64,000 bases of DNA. Source: Ichthyophis bannanicus. Lineage: Eukaryota; Chordata; Amphibia; Gymnophiona; Ichthyophiidae. The DNA is taken from assembly GCA_033557465.1 (NCBI GenBank), contig CM066033.1, forward strand, positions 592,006,438 through 592,070,437. The letters are read 5' to 3'. The stretch's first letter is position 1. Each line of letters starts with the position of its first letter. Below are positions 1 through 12,238 of this stretch, piece by piece. A program made the position numbers and the translations under genes. Below the pieces are notes generated by a model. The model was not told the DNA's origin, did not search any database, and worked only from the letters and a program-made list of their open reading frames with translations.

Positions 1-2708
1 TTACCCTGTAGCTTCATTGCATGTCCCCTAGTCTTTCTATATTCTGATAAGGTAAACAATCGATCTACGTTTACCCGTTCCACTCCGTTCATTAATTTAT
101 AGACTTCTATCATATCTCCCCTCAGCCGTCTCTTTTCCAGGTTAAAGAGCCCCAACCTTTTTAGCCTTTCTTCATAGGAGTAGCCTTCCATCCCCTTTAC
201 CATTTTGGTGGCTCTTCTCTGAACCTTTTCTAAAATTGCTATATCCTTTTTAAGATACGGCGACCAGAATTGCACACAATATTCAAGGTGCGGTCTCACC
301 ATGGAACGATATAGAGGCATTATAATATCTTTTGTTTTATTTTCCATTCCTTTCCTTATCATACCTAGCATTCTATTTGCTCTCTTGGCCGCCGCTGCAC
401 ACTGGGCCGAGGGTTTTAACATGGTATCCACAAGGACGCCTAAATCTTTTTCTTGGGTGGTGGTTCCTAATGTGGAACCTTGCATCGTGTAACCATAGTT
501 TGGGTTGTTCTTCCCTAGGTGCATAACCTTGCACTTCTCCACATTAAATTTCATCTGCCATTTTGATGCCCAGTCTTCCAATTTATCAAGATCCTCTTGC
601 AATTTTCCACAATCCTCCTGGGTTTTAACAACTTTAAATAGTTTTGTGTCATCAGCAAATTTGATAACCTCACTCGTTATTCCACTTTCCAGGTCATTTA
701 TGAATATGTCAAAAAGCAGCGGACCCAGCACAGATCCCTGGGGTACACCACTATTCACCTTTCTCCATTGGGAAAATTGGCCATTTAGCCCTACCCTCTG
801 CTTTCTATCTTTTAACCAGTTCCTGATCCACAGTAGTACACTGCCTCCTATCCCATGACTCTTTAGTTTTGCCAAAAGTCTCTCATGAGGGACCTTGTCA
901 AAGGCTTTCTGAAAGTCCAGATACACAATATCAACCGACTCACCTTTGTCCACCTGTTTATTCACTCCTTCAAAAAAACATAACAGATTAGTAAGACAAG
1001 ATCGTCCTTGTCTAAAGCCATGTTGGCTGTCTCCCATTAGGTCATGACTATCTATATGCTGAGTAATTTTATTCTTTATGATGGTTTCTACCATTTTTCC
1101 CGGTACTGATGTCAGGCTCACCGGTCTGTAGTTTCCCGGATCACCCCTCGAACCCTTTTTAAAAATTGGTGTTACATTGGCGATCCTCCAATCCTCAGGT
1201 ATTAGAGATGATTTTAATGATAGTTCACAGATTACTGATAGCAGGTCTGCAATCTCAAATTTCAGTTCTTTCAACACCCTTGGATGTATACCATCCGGCC
1301 CAGGTGATTTGCTACTCTTCAGTTTATCTAATAGTTGTAGGACATCTTCCCGATGTATCGATATTTCCTTCAATTCTTCCACACCTTTAAATACCACTTC
1401 AGTCGTGGGTAACATCCCTACATCTTCCTCAGTAAAGACCGAAGCAAAGAATTCATTCAGTCTCTCCGCTATCGCCTTGTCGCCTCTTAGTGCTCCTTTA
1501 ACCCCTTTATCATCTAATGGACCAACTGACTCTCTCACGGGTTTTTTGCTACGAATGTACTTGAAAAGGTCTTTATTTCGCGTTTTTGCTTCCGCAGCAA
1601 GCTTCTTCTCAAATTCTCTCTTTGCCTGCCTTATCAATGCCTTGCATTTGACTTGCCAGTGCTTGTGCTGTTTCCAGGTTTCATCATTTGGCTCTTTTTT
1701 CCATTTCTTGAAAGATGCTTTTTTGGCAACAACAGCCTCTCTGACCTCAGCTTTAAACCATGCTGGCAATTTTTTGGACTTCCTTCCACTTTTCTTAAAG
1801 CGTGGAATACAGCTGGTCTGGGCTTCCAAGATAGTATTTTTCAACAACACCCAAGCTTGATGTACGTCTTTAACCTTTGCAACTGCTCCTTTTAGTTTTT
1901 TCTTAACTGTTTTCCTCATTCTATCATAGTCTCCCTTTCGAAAGTTAAGGGGTAGTACTGTGGATTTCCTTACTATCCCTCCTCCACTAATTAAATCAAA
2001 GGCGATCATGCTATGATCACTATTGCCAAGTGGCCCCAACACCCTTATCTCTTGCACTACATCTGGTGTTCCACTAAGGACTAGGTCTAATATTGCTTCC
2101 CCTCTGGTCGGTTCATGAACCAGCTGCTCCAAGAAGCAGTCATTTATTTCATCTAGGAACTTTATCTCCCTAGCATGTCCTGTTGTGACACTGACCCAGT
2201 CGATGCCGGGGTAATTGAAATCACCCATTATTATTACTGCACTGTAACTTTTGCTAGCTTCCTTGATTTCTTTGAGCATTTCATCATCCATTTGTTCATT
2301 CTGGCCAGGCGGACGATAGTACACCCCCACTGCCATCGCCTTCCCCTTTTTACATGGAATTTCAATCCATAGAGATTCTACAGCAAATTTTGTTTCCTGC
2401 AAAACTTTAATCCTTTCTGACTCAATGCCCTCTCTAACATAGAGCGCAACCCCTCCACCAATTTGATCAGCTCTATCATTTCGATATAGTTTGTACCCAG
2501 GTATCACAGTGTCCCACTGGTTGTCCTCCTTCCACCATGTCTCTGATATTCCAATCATATCTAACCTCTCGTTTAGTGCTATATATTCTAACTCTCCCAT
2601 CTTGTTTTGTAGACTTCTAGCATTTGCATACAAGCATTTTAGAGACTGTATTTTATTCATATTAATTTGGCTATTGGTAGACATGGGTAATTTGGGATCT
2701 TTAAGTTC
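1..2708 (-). mobile_element. CR1-type LINE, copy A, 3' end outside window
   Basis: The minus strand matches the CR1 copy at 34433-40675 almost base for base. It carries the endonuclease, the reverse transcriptase and the start of the C-terminal region, and the 3' UTR lies beyond position 1. Similarity to the other copy stops near 2708, just after the start of ORF2, so this insertion is 5'-truncated there. LINEs of this kind are copied into the genome by target-primed reverse transcription and usually lose 5' sequence. The copy looks younger than the other CR1s because its reading frame is not visibly broken. Confidence 0.88.
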
Positions 2709-2762
2709 TGGGTTCAGGGCTGGGAAGTCTCTGTGTGTGGTGTGCAAAGCTGGGGTGCCCAT
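1..2762 (-). CDS. CR1 ORF2 (endonuclease-reverse transcriptase), partial, frame apparently open
   Basis: The frame starts at an ATG at 2762, which lies in flanking sequence, and runs off the left edge, giving about 920 codons. An APE-type endonuclease comes first, with MGDFNYPGIDW starting at 2228. A LINE reverse transcriptase follows, with SGVPQGSVLGPLLF near 735-775 and the FADD catalytic box at 648-659. At the edge the sequence reads [12 protein letters not shown], which belongs to the conserved C-terminal region. Six landmarks (5, 659, 962, 1733, 2228, 2762) are in the same frame and I saw no stop, but I did not translate every codon. The product would nick DNA and prime reverse transcription there. 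About 45 N-terminal residues of the other copy's ORF2 are missing. Confidence 0.75.
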   Translation of the reverse strand, partial: MGTPALHTTHRDFPALNPELKDPKLPMSTNSQINMNKIQSLKCLYANARSLQNKMGELEYIALNERLDMIGISETWWKEDNQWDTVIPGYKLYRNDRADQIGGGVALYVREGIESERIKVLQETKFAVESLWIEIPCKKGKAMAVGVYYRPPGQNEQMDDEMLKEIKEASKSYSAVIIMGDFNYPGIDWVSVTTGHAREIKFLDEINDCFLEQLVHEPTRGEAILDLVLSGTPDVVQEIRVLGPLGNSDHSMIAFDLISGGGIVRKSTVLPLNFRKGDYDRMRKTVKKKLKGAVAKVKDVHQAWVLLKNTILEAQTSCIPRFKKSGRKSKKLPAWFKAEVREAVVAKKASFKKWKKEPNDETWKQHKHWQVKCKALIRQAKREFEKKLAAEAKTRNKDLFKYIRSKKPVRESVGPLDDKGVKGALRGDKAIAERLNEFFASVFTEEDVGMLPTTEVVFKGVEELKEISIHREDVLQLLDKLKSSKSPGPDGIHPRVLKELKFEIADLLSVICELSLKSSLIPEDWRIANVTPIFKKGSRGDPGNYRPVSLTSVPGKMVETIIKNKITQHIDSHDLMGDSQHGFRQGRSCLTNLLCFFEGVNKQVDKGESVDIVYLDFQKAFDKVPHERLLAKLKSHGIGGSVLLWIRNWLKDRKQRVGLNGQFSQWRKVNSGVPQGSVLGPLLFDIFINDLESGITSEVIKFADDTKLFKVVKTQEDCGKLQEDLDKLEDWASKWQMKFNVEKCKVMHLGKNNPNYGYTMQGSTLGTTTQEKDLGVLVDTMLKPSAQCAAAAKRANRMLGMIRKGMENKTKDIIMPLYRSMVRPHLEYCVQFWSPYLKKDIAILEKVQRRATKMVKGMEGYSYEERLKRLGLFNLEKRRLRGDMIEVYKLMNGVERVNVDRLFTLSEYRKTRGHAMKLQG

Positions 2763-3295
2763 GTATGTGTGTCAATATGTGTTGTGCACAGGTAGGTTGT
2801 CTGTGTGTGTAGTGTGAGGGTGGAGTGCTTGTGAATGTGGTCTAGGGGGAGGGGAGGCATCTTTCAACAAATATGCATTCTGCCCTTTTGTCCCCATGCA
2901 TTCATCCCTTTAACCTCCAACACCTTGCACTCTTCTTTCCCCCTCCAACCTCCTCCCCACTCTCTGTTCCCCTTCCAGACTCTCTTCTTCTCTTTAACAC
3001 TTCCACTTGCTGCCCTACATTTCCCCTATTATTAAATTTTTCCTTTTTTTTAAGTTACTGGCCCTTTAAGTTTTTGCTGCTTCACTCCACCCCATTTCCA
3101 TCCTTTTCTGCTCATGGAAGATAGGATCCCTACAGTCTGCAGCCTTCTCTCCTGTTCTGCCTGCAGGGATCCCATCTTCCTCAGGCAGACTGAAGGAGTC
3201 TTTGTTTTTCCCCACAATTGTGTTTTCTTCTTATTGATAGGCAAGTAAATCCTAGACATCAGGTTCAAATTCCTGGTTGCCACAGTGATCTGGCA
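2709..3295. other. unassigned spacer between two CR1 copies
   Basis: This stretch holds a GT-rich tract (2735-2820), then pyrimidine-rich sequence (2870-3060). I see no protein similarity or repeat boundary. It may be old host DNA flanking the CR1 insertions. Confidence 0.5.
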
Positions 3296-5650
3296 CCTGG
3301 AATTTGTTGAGCCCTAGCTTCAGTCTTTACGAAAGATGATGTAGGGAAGTTACCAATGCCAGAAATAATATTTAAAGGTGATGTATCAAGAGAAATTTAA
3401 ACAAACCTCAAAAACTGGGAAGATGTAATAAAGCAATTTGATAAACTGAAGAGCAGCAAATCTCCTGGAAGAAATGGTTAACGTCCCAGGGTGCTGAAAG
3501 AACTCCATAATAAAATTGCAGACTTGCTATTAGAAATTTGTAAACTATCATTAAAATATTTAACAGTACCTGAAGACTGGAGAGTGACTAATGTAATGCC
3601 AATTTTTAAGAGGTTCTAATGGTGATATGGAAAAGTACAGACCATTGAGCATGACATCCATGCCAGGTAGAATTGTAGAAACCATTATAAAGAACAAAAT
3701 TACCGAACATACAGTCATGGTTTCAGGAGAAAAAACCAAGATGGATTTAACCAAGCTACTCTGCTATATTTTTTTGAAGGTGTGAATGAACAGGTAGATA
3801 AAAGTGAGCTGGTTGATGTAGTTTATCTGGATTTTCAGAAAGCCTTTGACAAGATCCCTCATGGGAGACTCTTGAGGAAATTACAAAGTCATAGGATTGG
3901 AGGCAGTGTACTACTGTGGATTATAACCGTAGTAAAAGAAAATGGAGAGTAAGGCCAAATTGCAGGGCTGGTGTAAGGGTTTCTGCTGCCCTCCCCTCCA
4001 CACTGAGCCATGCTGCCCCCTCTCCCAAGTCACACTGCTGCCAATTCCATCAGTGGGATGGCTTGGCATGGTGACTGCAAGCCTTGTGCTTTGGTACACA
4101 TGGCCTGCTACTTCTGACCCCTCCTTTGACACAAACTTCCTGTCAGAAGTGGGTCAGAAGCAGCAGACGATATGTGCCGTAGCACATGGCCTGCTGTGGG
4201 CACTGTGCCATGCCAACCACAGAGATCTGCTGCCCTAGGTGGCTTCCTAGTGGACAGGCTGGCCCTACTAAATGGACAATTTTCTCAATGAAGAAAAGTG
4301 AATTATTGAGTACCCCAGAGATCTGTGCGGGGCCTGCTACTTTTTAACATATTCAAAAATGATCTGACAATGGAAATGAATGCGGTGATCAAATTTGCAG
4401 ATGACAAAAAATTATTCAAAGTTGTTAAATCATAAGAGGATTGTGAAAAATTGCAAGAGGACTTTGAGAAATTGGGAGACTGGGAGTGTAAATGGCAGAT
4501 GAAATTTTAAATGGACAAGTGCAAAGTTATGCACTTAGGGAAGAACAACCCAAATTATAGTTACATGTTGCAAGGTTCCACATTATGAATCACCAACGAG
4601 GAATAGGATCTCGGCATCATTGTGGATAGTATCCTGAACGCCTCTGCACAATATGCAGCAATGGCCATGAAAGCTAACAGAATACTAGGACTCCTAAGGA
4701 AAGGAATACCAAATAAAACCAAGGATTTTATTATGCCCCTGGATTATTCCATGATGCAGATGCACCTTGAATATTGTATGCAGTTCTGGTCGCCATATCT
4801 TAAAAAGTATATAGCAGAATTAGTGAAAGTACAAAGAAGAGCTATCAAGGGGATGGAAGAGATACAATCTCTATGAGGAAAGGCTTAACAGGTTAGAACT
4901 CCTCAACTTGGGAAAGAAGAAAATTGAGGAGATATGATAGAGGTCTATAAAATAATAAATGGACTGGAATGGGTGAAATTAGATCAGTTGTTTACTCCTT
5001 CAAAAAATAGAAAGACTAGGGGATATGCAATGAAACTACAATGTAGCACGTTTATGACTAACTGAAGAAATTTGTTGCTGGAGGATGTAGGAAAAGCTGT
5101 AAGTATAGCTGAGTTTAAGAGAAGTTTGGACAAGTTCCTGGAGGAAAAGTGCATAAACCATTATTAAAGTGGACTGGGGAAATTCACTACTTACCCCTGG
5201 GATAAGCAACATGGAATTTGTACACCCTTTGGGAACCTAACAGGCACCGCTGTACCTAGCCCTGTGCGAGCAGTATGACTGCACAGGGCACAAAAAAATA
5301 GGGGAAAGACCCACATTTTTTTTTTTTTTAGAATTGGATGTCTGCTCCACTGCTGCCACGGAAACATGAAAAGTGGAAGTGGGGCAAGAGCAGGCAGTGC
5401 AGGGAGTCGGCTGGACAAGGAGGTGCGGGAGATGCTGGGCATAGGGCAAATGACAAACCTGTGATTTGGGGGGGGGGGGGGAGCGCACCAAATGTGCAAG
5501 TCACACAGGGAACATATATGGCTTGGTATTGCCCTGCTTAGAGGTACTTGTGACCCTGGATTGGCCACTGTTGGGGAAACAGGATACTGGACTAGATGGA
5601 CCTTTGGTCTGACCCAGTATGGCAAATCTTATGTTCTTATGCTAAATAAA
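3296..5650 (+). mobile_element. CR1-type LINE, copy B, decayed
   Basis: Broken plus-strand frames follow CR1 ORF2 from the palm region onward. Near 3320 the reading is SVFTKDDVGKLPMPEIIFKG, near 3430 FDKLKSSKSPG, and near 3800-3860 VYLDFQKAFDKIPHGRLL. The region around 4300-5165 matches the C-terminal half with many stops. The element ends at the CR1 3' UTR (about 5510-5646), which closes with a TCTTATGTTCTTATG-type tail. Two stretches, about 3955-4275 and 5225-5510, do not fit CR1 and are probably later insertions; the first resembles 43155-43262 in inverted orientation. No intact ORF remains. Confidence 0.8.
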
Positions 5651-6004
5651 TTGCAAGAACTGACAGAAATAAGTGATCCTTCATGACTGGTCACACTTGA
5701 TGAGGTGGCATTAGGTACATAGTTTGTAGATACATCCTAAATGACTCCTGGTTGTTACTGCTACAAAACAGGCTTCCACCGAATATTGAGTTGAGGGCTT
5801 TGAAGACATATGCAATCAATACTTTTTGCTTTCTTATTGATTATAAATATTCAAAAATTATTTCATGTTGAAAGTTTAAAATGGCATTTTAGAAGGGGCG
5901 TTCAAGTGCAATCCAGGATGTGAAGAGCAAAATGTGCAGGATAATGCCAGGAACGTCTATGTCTCAGCTGGTTCTCAGAAACATAGACATCCCTGGGACA
6001 AGCA
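5651..6004. other. unassigned sequence
   Basis: AT-rich sequence between the CR1-B tail and a SINE. A short stretch near 5750-5830 could be read as a LINE C-terminal remnant, but I cannot support it. No repeats or coding signal are clear. Confidence 0.4.
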
Positions 6005-6240
6005 GTGGAGTGGAGGAGTAGTATAATGGTTAGAGCAACAACCTAGAAATCTGTGTTCAATTCTCACTGATGCTTCTTGTGACCTTGGGCAAGTCACTTA
6101 ACCCTCTATTGCCTCAAGTACAAACTTAGATTGTAAGCCCTCTGGGGACAGGGAAATACCTACATACCTGAATGTAACTCCTCTTGAAATACCATTGGAA
6201 AGGCATGAGCAAAACACTAATAAATAAATACTAATAAATA
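6005..6240 (+). mobile_element. tRNA-derived CORE-SINE
   Basis: A tRNA-like head (GGAGTGGAGGAGTAGTATAA, then a box B-like GTTCAATTC) is followed by the vertebrate CORE motif CTTGTGACCTTGGGCAAGTC. A LINE-derived tail ends in TAATAAATAAATA repeats. The head matches the minus-strand SINEs at 41328 and 46597. These elements are Pol III-transcribed and mobilised by a LINE. The copy is diverged, so it is old. Confidence 0.8.
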
Positions 6241-6244
6241 AAAA

Positions 6245-9195
6245 TACTCAACATGAACACCCCCACTGGCATCAAGATAGCCATCACTGACCCAAAACTG
6301 TGGGGTAGGGATGTCCATCTCAGGGTAGTGTTCTCTTCAATTCTCTCAAGGCAGAGAAGCTTGCATCCTGAAGATGAATGCATGGCTGCGTGGATGGTAT
6401 CATCAAGAGCATTTTGGTTTCCTGGACCATGGGATGCTGTTCCAAGGGTTGCAGAGAAGATGGCATCCATATGTCCAAGAAGGGTCAACATGTCTTCAGT
6501 AGCAGACCGGCTAACCTACTGAAGAGGGCTTTAAACTAGATTTGTTGGGGATGGGTGAAGAAAGTCCCCAGGTAAGTGAAACATTAAATATCTTTATAGA
6601 AATAGGTAAAAGGGGCAACATCTAGAAGGCAGTGTCTACAAATGCTCGTAACATGGGAAATAAGATCCCAGATGATGAGGCTGATTTGGATTTAGTGGCA
6701 GTAACAGAGGGATGTAAGTATACTAGGCTATATTTTATTTGAAAAGGACAGAGTAGGAAGAAGGGGAGGAGGAGTGGCACTATATGTAAAAACTAATATT
6801 ACATAAAGCTATGGAAATACAGGGCTTAAAAAGGAGAGAGGAGGCACTGTGGGTTAAATGAGAAAGAAGGAAAGAGAATTCTATTTGCATTGGCGTGATA
6901 TACAGACCTCCCTCACAGGTTGAAGAGGTGGACGGAGAGTTAACTAAAGACACATATGCAGCATTGCCAGGAAAGGGTAAGTGCTACTGATAGGGATTTC
7001 AATATGCCAGATGTTGATTGGCACATCCCTGCTGCAGAATCATCTAGAAGTAAGGAGATGGTTACAGGGATAGTTTCCTGTTGTTCTCTCTACAGGGAGA
7101 ACTATTCAGGCAACTGGTAACAGAACCCACACATGAAGGGGCCATACTGGTCTTAGTGCTTACCAATAGTGAAAGTATTTCTGATGTTATAGTGGGAGAT
7201 CATTTCACATCTGAGGATCACAAGATGGTGTGGTTCGGTATTAGGACTAGGGCTGATAAAATCCATTCAAAAGTGAGGGTCTTAGACTTTAGGAAAACCA
7301 ACTTTTCCAAGATGGGCCAATATCTCAGGGAATCGTTAGTGGGATGGGAACAGCTGAGGGATGTAGATAAACAGTGGGCAAAACTGAAAGGGGATATTTT
7401 AAGAGCAACCAACCTTTTTGTTAAAATGGTAAATAAAAGGTAAAAGGAAAAGGAAACCACTATGGTTTTCGAAGGACTAGCTGAAAAGGTGAAGAAAAAG
7501 AGGGAGGCCTTCATGAAATACAAGAGATCAGAGAGAGAGGAAGACAGGCATCTATATTTGGAAAGAGAAGCTAGCAAAGTAGTCAGGAAAACAAAGATTC
7601 AGAAAGAGGAGGAAATAGCCAATGCAATAAAATGGGGGATAAGACATTTTTCAGATATTTAGTGAGAAGAGGAAGGGCAAAAGTGGTATTGCCAACTCAA
7701 GGGTGAAGGGGAGGAATATGTAGAAGCTGATGAGGATAAAGCGGAGTTGCTTAAGAAATATTTCTGTACTGTGTTCACAGATGAAGAACCAGGAGCAGGA
7801 CCTCAGAAAACGCCCACAAACAGGAACAGAATGCAGGGGCATCTTGAACAATTTTCAGAAGACTGTTTGTGAGACGCTAGCTAAACTTAAAGTAGACAAA
7901 GCGATGGGACCAGATGGGATACACCCGAGAATACTGAGGGAACCTGGGACATTCTAGCAGCTCACTGACTGACCTTTTCAATGCCTCGTTGGAGTCAGGA
8001 GTGGTGCCAGAGAACTGGAGAGAGGCACATGTAGTCCCGTTGCACAAAAGCAGATGTAGTTGAAAACTACAGGCCAGTTAGTTTAACCTCAGTGGTGAGT
8101 AAATTATTTGAAGCGTTGCTAAAAGAGAAAATAGTGAGGTTTCTGGAGTCTAACAGATTACTGGATCAGAGGCAGCATGGATTCAACAGAGGCAGGTCTT
8201 GTCAGACAAATCTGATTGATTTCTTTAACTGGGTGACCGGGGAGTTGCACTGAGGGAGAGCCCTAGATGTGGTGTATTTAGATTTTATAACGCTTTTGAC
8301 ACCGTTCTGCACAGGCGACTTATAAACAAACTGAGCATCCTAGGGATGGACTCTAAAGTTACTGATTGGGTTAGAAGTTGGTTGAGTGGGAGGCAACAAA
8401 GGGAACAGGTAAACAGAGCTCACTCTGAGGAGAGGGAGGTTACCAGTGGTGTGCCCCAGGGATCTGTCCTTGGTTCAATTCTTTTTAACATCTTTGTTAG
8501 TGATATTGCGGAAGGACTGTCGGGTAAGGTCTGCCTCCTTGCGAATGATACCAAAATCTGCAATAGACACCCAGGAAGGTGTAGATAACACGAGGAGGGA
8601 TCTAGCTAAGCTTGAAGAATGGTCTAGAATTTGACAACTGAGATTTAAAGTTAAAAAATGCAAGGTTATGCATTTGGGCCGCAGCAATCCAAAGGAGCGA
8701 TATAGTATAGGGAGTGAAATACTTCTGTCCACAAAAGAAGAACAATACCTAGATGTGATTGTGTCTGATGATTTTAAAGTAGCTAAACAGGTAGAAAAGG
8801 CAATGGCAAAAGCTAGAAGAATGCTTGGGTGCATAGGGAGAAGAATAGCCAGCAGAAGAAAGAAGGTGTTAGTGCCTCTGTATAGGTCTTTGGTGTGACC
8901 TCATTTGGAGTATTGTTTGCAATTCTGGAGCCTGCACCTTCAAAAGGGTTGGAGTCGGTACAGAGGATGGCTTCTAAAATGGTTAGTGGTCTTCGTTATA
9001 AAGCATATAAGGACAAACCTAAGGAGCTTAATATGTACACCTTAGAGGAAAGGCGGGATAGAGGTGATAGGATTGAGACTTTTAAATACCTCCATGGCAT
9101 AAATGCACAGGAGGAAAGCCTCTTTTGATTGAAAGCAAGCTCTGCTACGAGGGGACATAGGATGAGGGTGAAAGGGGGAGCAATATGTGGAAATA
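6245..9195 (+). mobile_element. CR1-type LINE, copy C, 5' part
   Basis: This is a second CR1 lineage, in broken frames. From about 6250 there is a weak ORF1-like stretch. Endonuclease landmarks include GRRGGGVALYVK (near 6750), IGVIYRPPSQVE (near 6890) and LVTEPTHEGAI (near 7110). RT landmarks include ENYRPVSLTSVVSKLFEALL (near 8070), QHGFNRGRSCQTNLIDFF (near 8175) and TSGVPQGSVLGSILFNIF (near 8440). The catalytic box reads LANDT rather than ADD, a loss-of-function change. The frame continues as PHLEYCLQFWS near 8900, then stops at 9195 where DIRS-A is inserted. The rest lies at 28397-28640. Confidence 0.85.
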
Positions 9196-9310
9196 GTGTA
9201 GTTACTCACCTGTAACAGGTGATCTCCGGGAACAGCAGGAATTTAGTCTTCACATATGGGTATCATCGGTACCGATGGAGCCTGCGTGGGAACGCTCCCC
9301 AGCATCCAAT
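9196..9310 (-). repeat. DIRS-A right inverted terminal repeat
   Basis: The sequence starting GTTACTCACCTGTAACAGGT (near 9200) is followed by a segment with CATATGGGTATCATCGGTAC. Much of it is the inverted complement of 28300-28390 at the other end, including the ACGCTCCCCAGC block. Confidence 0.88.
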
Positions 9311-9471
9311 AGGAACGCTTTTGGGAGCATCCCTCAGCACATGCGCGCTGCCTTCCCGCCTTTCCAACTGTTCCTCTTCAGTTAAGTTTGTAGCTGAGTG
9401 AAAGGATAGAGGGAGAGAGGAAAGAGACAGAGAGATAGAGAGACAACTCCTAGGGGAGGTGGGTGGGTTGT

Positions 9472-9570
9472 GAAGACTAAATTCCTGCTGTTCCCGGAGA
9501 TCACCTGTTACAGGTGAGTAACTACGCTATCTCCAGGAACAAGCAGGAATGTAATCTTCACATATGGGGA
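9472..9570 (-). repeat. DIRS-A internal complementary region
   Basis: The first half is complementary to the outermost bases of the right end (9197-9245) and the second half to the outermost bases of the left end (28360-28396). DIRS elements are known to use this joint to complete their termini and form a circle, which the tyrosine recombinase then integrates. Confidence 0.85.
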
Positions 9571-9719
9571 CTCCCTAGCTGAAGATGCCGGGGAGATGGC
9601 CCCAGGAAGCTGCACCTACAGTGAGGTGGGCCATGCTTCCTCCCATGGATCTCTGGCATCCTACCAGGGTTGGTGGGTAGGAGTTGAATTAGGTCTGAAA
9701 GAGATGTTGAAGAACAGCC

Positions 9720-10053
9720 TGGCCAAAGAAGGCATCCCGACGGGAGGTTTTATCTAGGCAGTAGTGGGGTGTAGGTTAGCCATAGAGGCTGCCATGGCTC
9801 TCACATTATGTGCTGTGACATGACCTTGAAGAGGAAGACCCTTACTCTCATAAGTAAAAGATATGCATTGTGCAATCCATTTAGATAGAGTTCTTTTGGA
9901 GACTGGAAGTCCCAAATGACTAGGATCAAAAGCAACAAACAGTTGAGAAGACTTTCTATCTTGTGTTCGTTGTAGGTAAAAGGCCAAGGCTCTTTTACAG
10001 TCCAAAGTATGAAGGTTCCTTTCTGCATTAGAGGCATAAGGCCTCAGAAAGAA
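9720..10053 (-). pseudogene. DIRS-A tyrosine recombinase, C-terminal part
   Basis: The frame reads FLRPYASNAERNLHTLDCKR and continues through LGLPVSKRTLSKWIAQC to the HxxR box HNVRAMAASMANL. Compared with DIRS-B, about 65 bases between ANL and HYCLD have been deleted with a frameshift. The HYCLD tyrosine is still encoded but out of frame, so the enzyme cannot be active. The N-terminal part lies at 12239-13683, separated by an L2-like LINE. Confidence 0.85.
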
Positions 10054-12238
10054 TACAGGAAGGTAAATCTAACTAATAATACATATAATTCTAGCAATAA
10101 CATTACAGAGATATCTGCTCAGACCTTAGCTAACCACTATATGAACAAATCAAAAAATCATGCACTCTCACCAAAATCACTCAATATTTCTTGTTATGTC
10201 CAATCAAATGATTGGTCAGACTTCCATCCTATAACCAAAGACACACTTAAAAGTATCATCTCAAATCTGAACACTACAACTTCCTACCTTGACCCATGCC
10301 CAGTAATCTGGATAAAGAAAACTCTATCAACTTTATCCTCCTTCATTCTTTCCATGATCAACCTTTCATTACAACAAGAGTACTTACCACTTACCCTAAA
10401 ACATGCGCAAATTCGCCCATTACTTAAGAACGGTACCCTGGACAAAAACATCTCCGAACTCCTATAGACCTATATCAAGTATACCTTTCATGGCTAAACT
10501 AATTGAAAAGGTTGTTCAAATTCATACTCAAGAATACATTGATAACTCAGTCCCCCTTGATGAACAGCAATATGGATTTCGCCCTTGTCATGGTGTAGAA
10601 ACACTACTTACAGTTCTACTCGACAATCTTGTAAGAGGAATTGATAACTCTAAACAAGCATATATCCTTTTATTTCTTGACATTTCTGCAGCATTTGATA
10701 GTGTAAATCACACCATAATGCTTAATAGACTCAAACAAAGGTATTAATTCAACAGTACATAAATGGTTTACTTCATATCTAAACAACAGAACACAAACAG
10801 TAAGAATCAATACTCAAATTTCTAATACATACAAACAGGAACTCGGCCTCCCACAAGGATCCGCCCTTTCAACCCTCCTTTTTAATATTTATATTCAACC
10901 TGTTTGCAACATCTTTAAACAATTCAACGTCCAATACCATATCTATGCGGACGATATAATGCTGTACATCCCTTGCACGATCCCGAACCTACCAATGCAA
11001 TTAATAACCGAGTGCTTCAGTGAACTAACTACATGACTAGATGACCATAACCTACGCATCAACTACTCAAAAACGGACATCTTATTTGTTACGAAAAATC
11101 ATTCATACACTACCCCATCGTCTATCACGCTTCAAAATCACGATATCAAAATAAAAAATGAGGTGAAATACTTAGGCGTGATTCTAGATATGTATCTTAG
11201 TATGGACTCCCACATCAGGAACACAATAAAAAAAATCCACTACAAGCTTAAGATCCTAAAGTAACTTCGCCCACTAGTACATATACAGGATTTTATGAGC
11301 ATTATCCAAGCAATCATCACATCACACTTTGATTTTGCTTAGTTCTTCTAGGAACAACAAAACAGAACATTAAAAAACTTCAGCTAGCACAAAACACTGT
11401 GGCTAGAATCATAATGAAGGTTCATACATTTGAACATATAACACCTATATTAGCTAACCTTCACTGGCTACCAATACAATGCAGGATAAACTACAAAATC
11501 CTAATAACTACATTCAAGGCTTTAAATAATATGGTACCACCGACATTATGCAAACTCATTACTACGAACTCATCTAAAACTGCTCATAGGAGAGGTCATA
11601 CAAATAAAATAATGACCCCGAAAACCTTCACAAAAGCCAAAAAAAACCAACCAACAACATGGCATTTTCCCATGTTGCCCCCATCCTCTGGAACTCCCTC
11701 CCTGAGGATATCAGAGTTCTAACTGATATTAAGGAACTCCGAAAGAAACTAAAAACACATTTATTTACAACTCACTATGGCCCACAGATAAAACACCCTC
11801 TCCCATAATGAAAATGGATAACAGAAGACAAACTAGCTAACTAGCTATCAAAACTAGTATGTCATTTCAAAAATTGCATATAAAACTTAACTCATGCTCC
11901 TTATTCTGTACAATTAATCTAACATTTATAGTTGGACATCCAACTACACTGCAAGGTACATAGTACATTCACAATAGTACAATTATTTTACATATAGTTC
12001 TAATGCTCCCCAAAAATTGTTATGTTTTCTGTAAATAGTTCATGCAATATATTATGTTTTGTTTATTAAGGCACAAGCCTTTTGTACATAGTTCACCGAT
12101 GTTAGCTTATGTTTCATGTAAAAAGAAATGTAACTATATCGCTCTGTTCTTTATCGTTGTTTTTTGTAAACCGCACCTGATCCTTGGGAAAGTGCGGTAT
12201 ATAAGTGATTACTAAATAAAAAATAAATAAAATAAATT
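10054..12238 (+). mobile_element. L2-like LINE copy A in DIRS-A recombinase
   Basis: Plus-strand frames encode a LINE reverse transcriptase: NSYRPISSIPFMAKLIEKVV (near 10455), QYGFRPCHGVETLLTVLLD (near 10570), FLDISAAFDSVNHTIML (near 10675) and the YADD box near 10943-10954. The C-terminal helix HITPILANLHWLPIQC lies near 11440. The frames carry several shifts and stops. The 3' tail (12165-12238) has a short hairpin, CCGCACC to GTGCGGT, and ends in A/T-rich TAAATAAA repeats. The 5' end is truncated before the palm, with no endonuclease. The element splits the DIRS-A recombinase between HLNQSI and VFFLRP. Confidence 0.88.

Noticed and set aside
505..1860. Long plus-strand open frames (for example 505-858 and 1177-1860)
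   Set aside because: They are antisense to the CR1 ORF2, which explains the sequence fully on the minus strand.
3942..4238. Plus-strand 98-codon frame as a small gene
   Set aside because: It lies in a GC-rich insertion related to 43155-43262, so it is repeat sequence without a known product.
9196..9570. CRISPR-like short repeats
   Set aside because: The recurring CACCTGTTACAGGTG units are DIRS ends and joint, not evenly spaced repeats with spacers.
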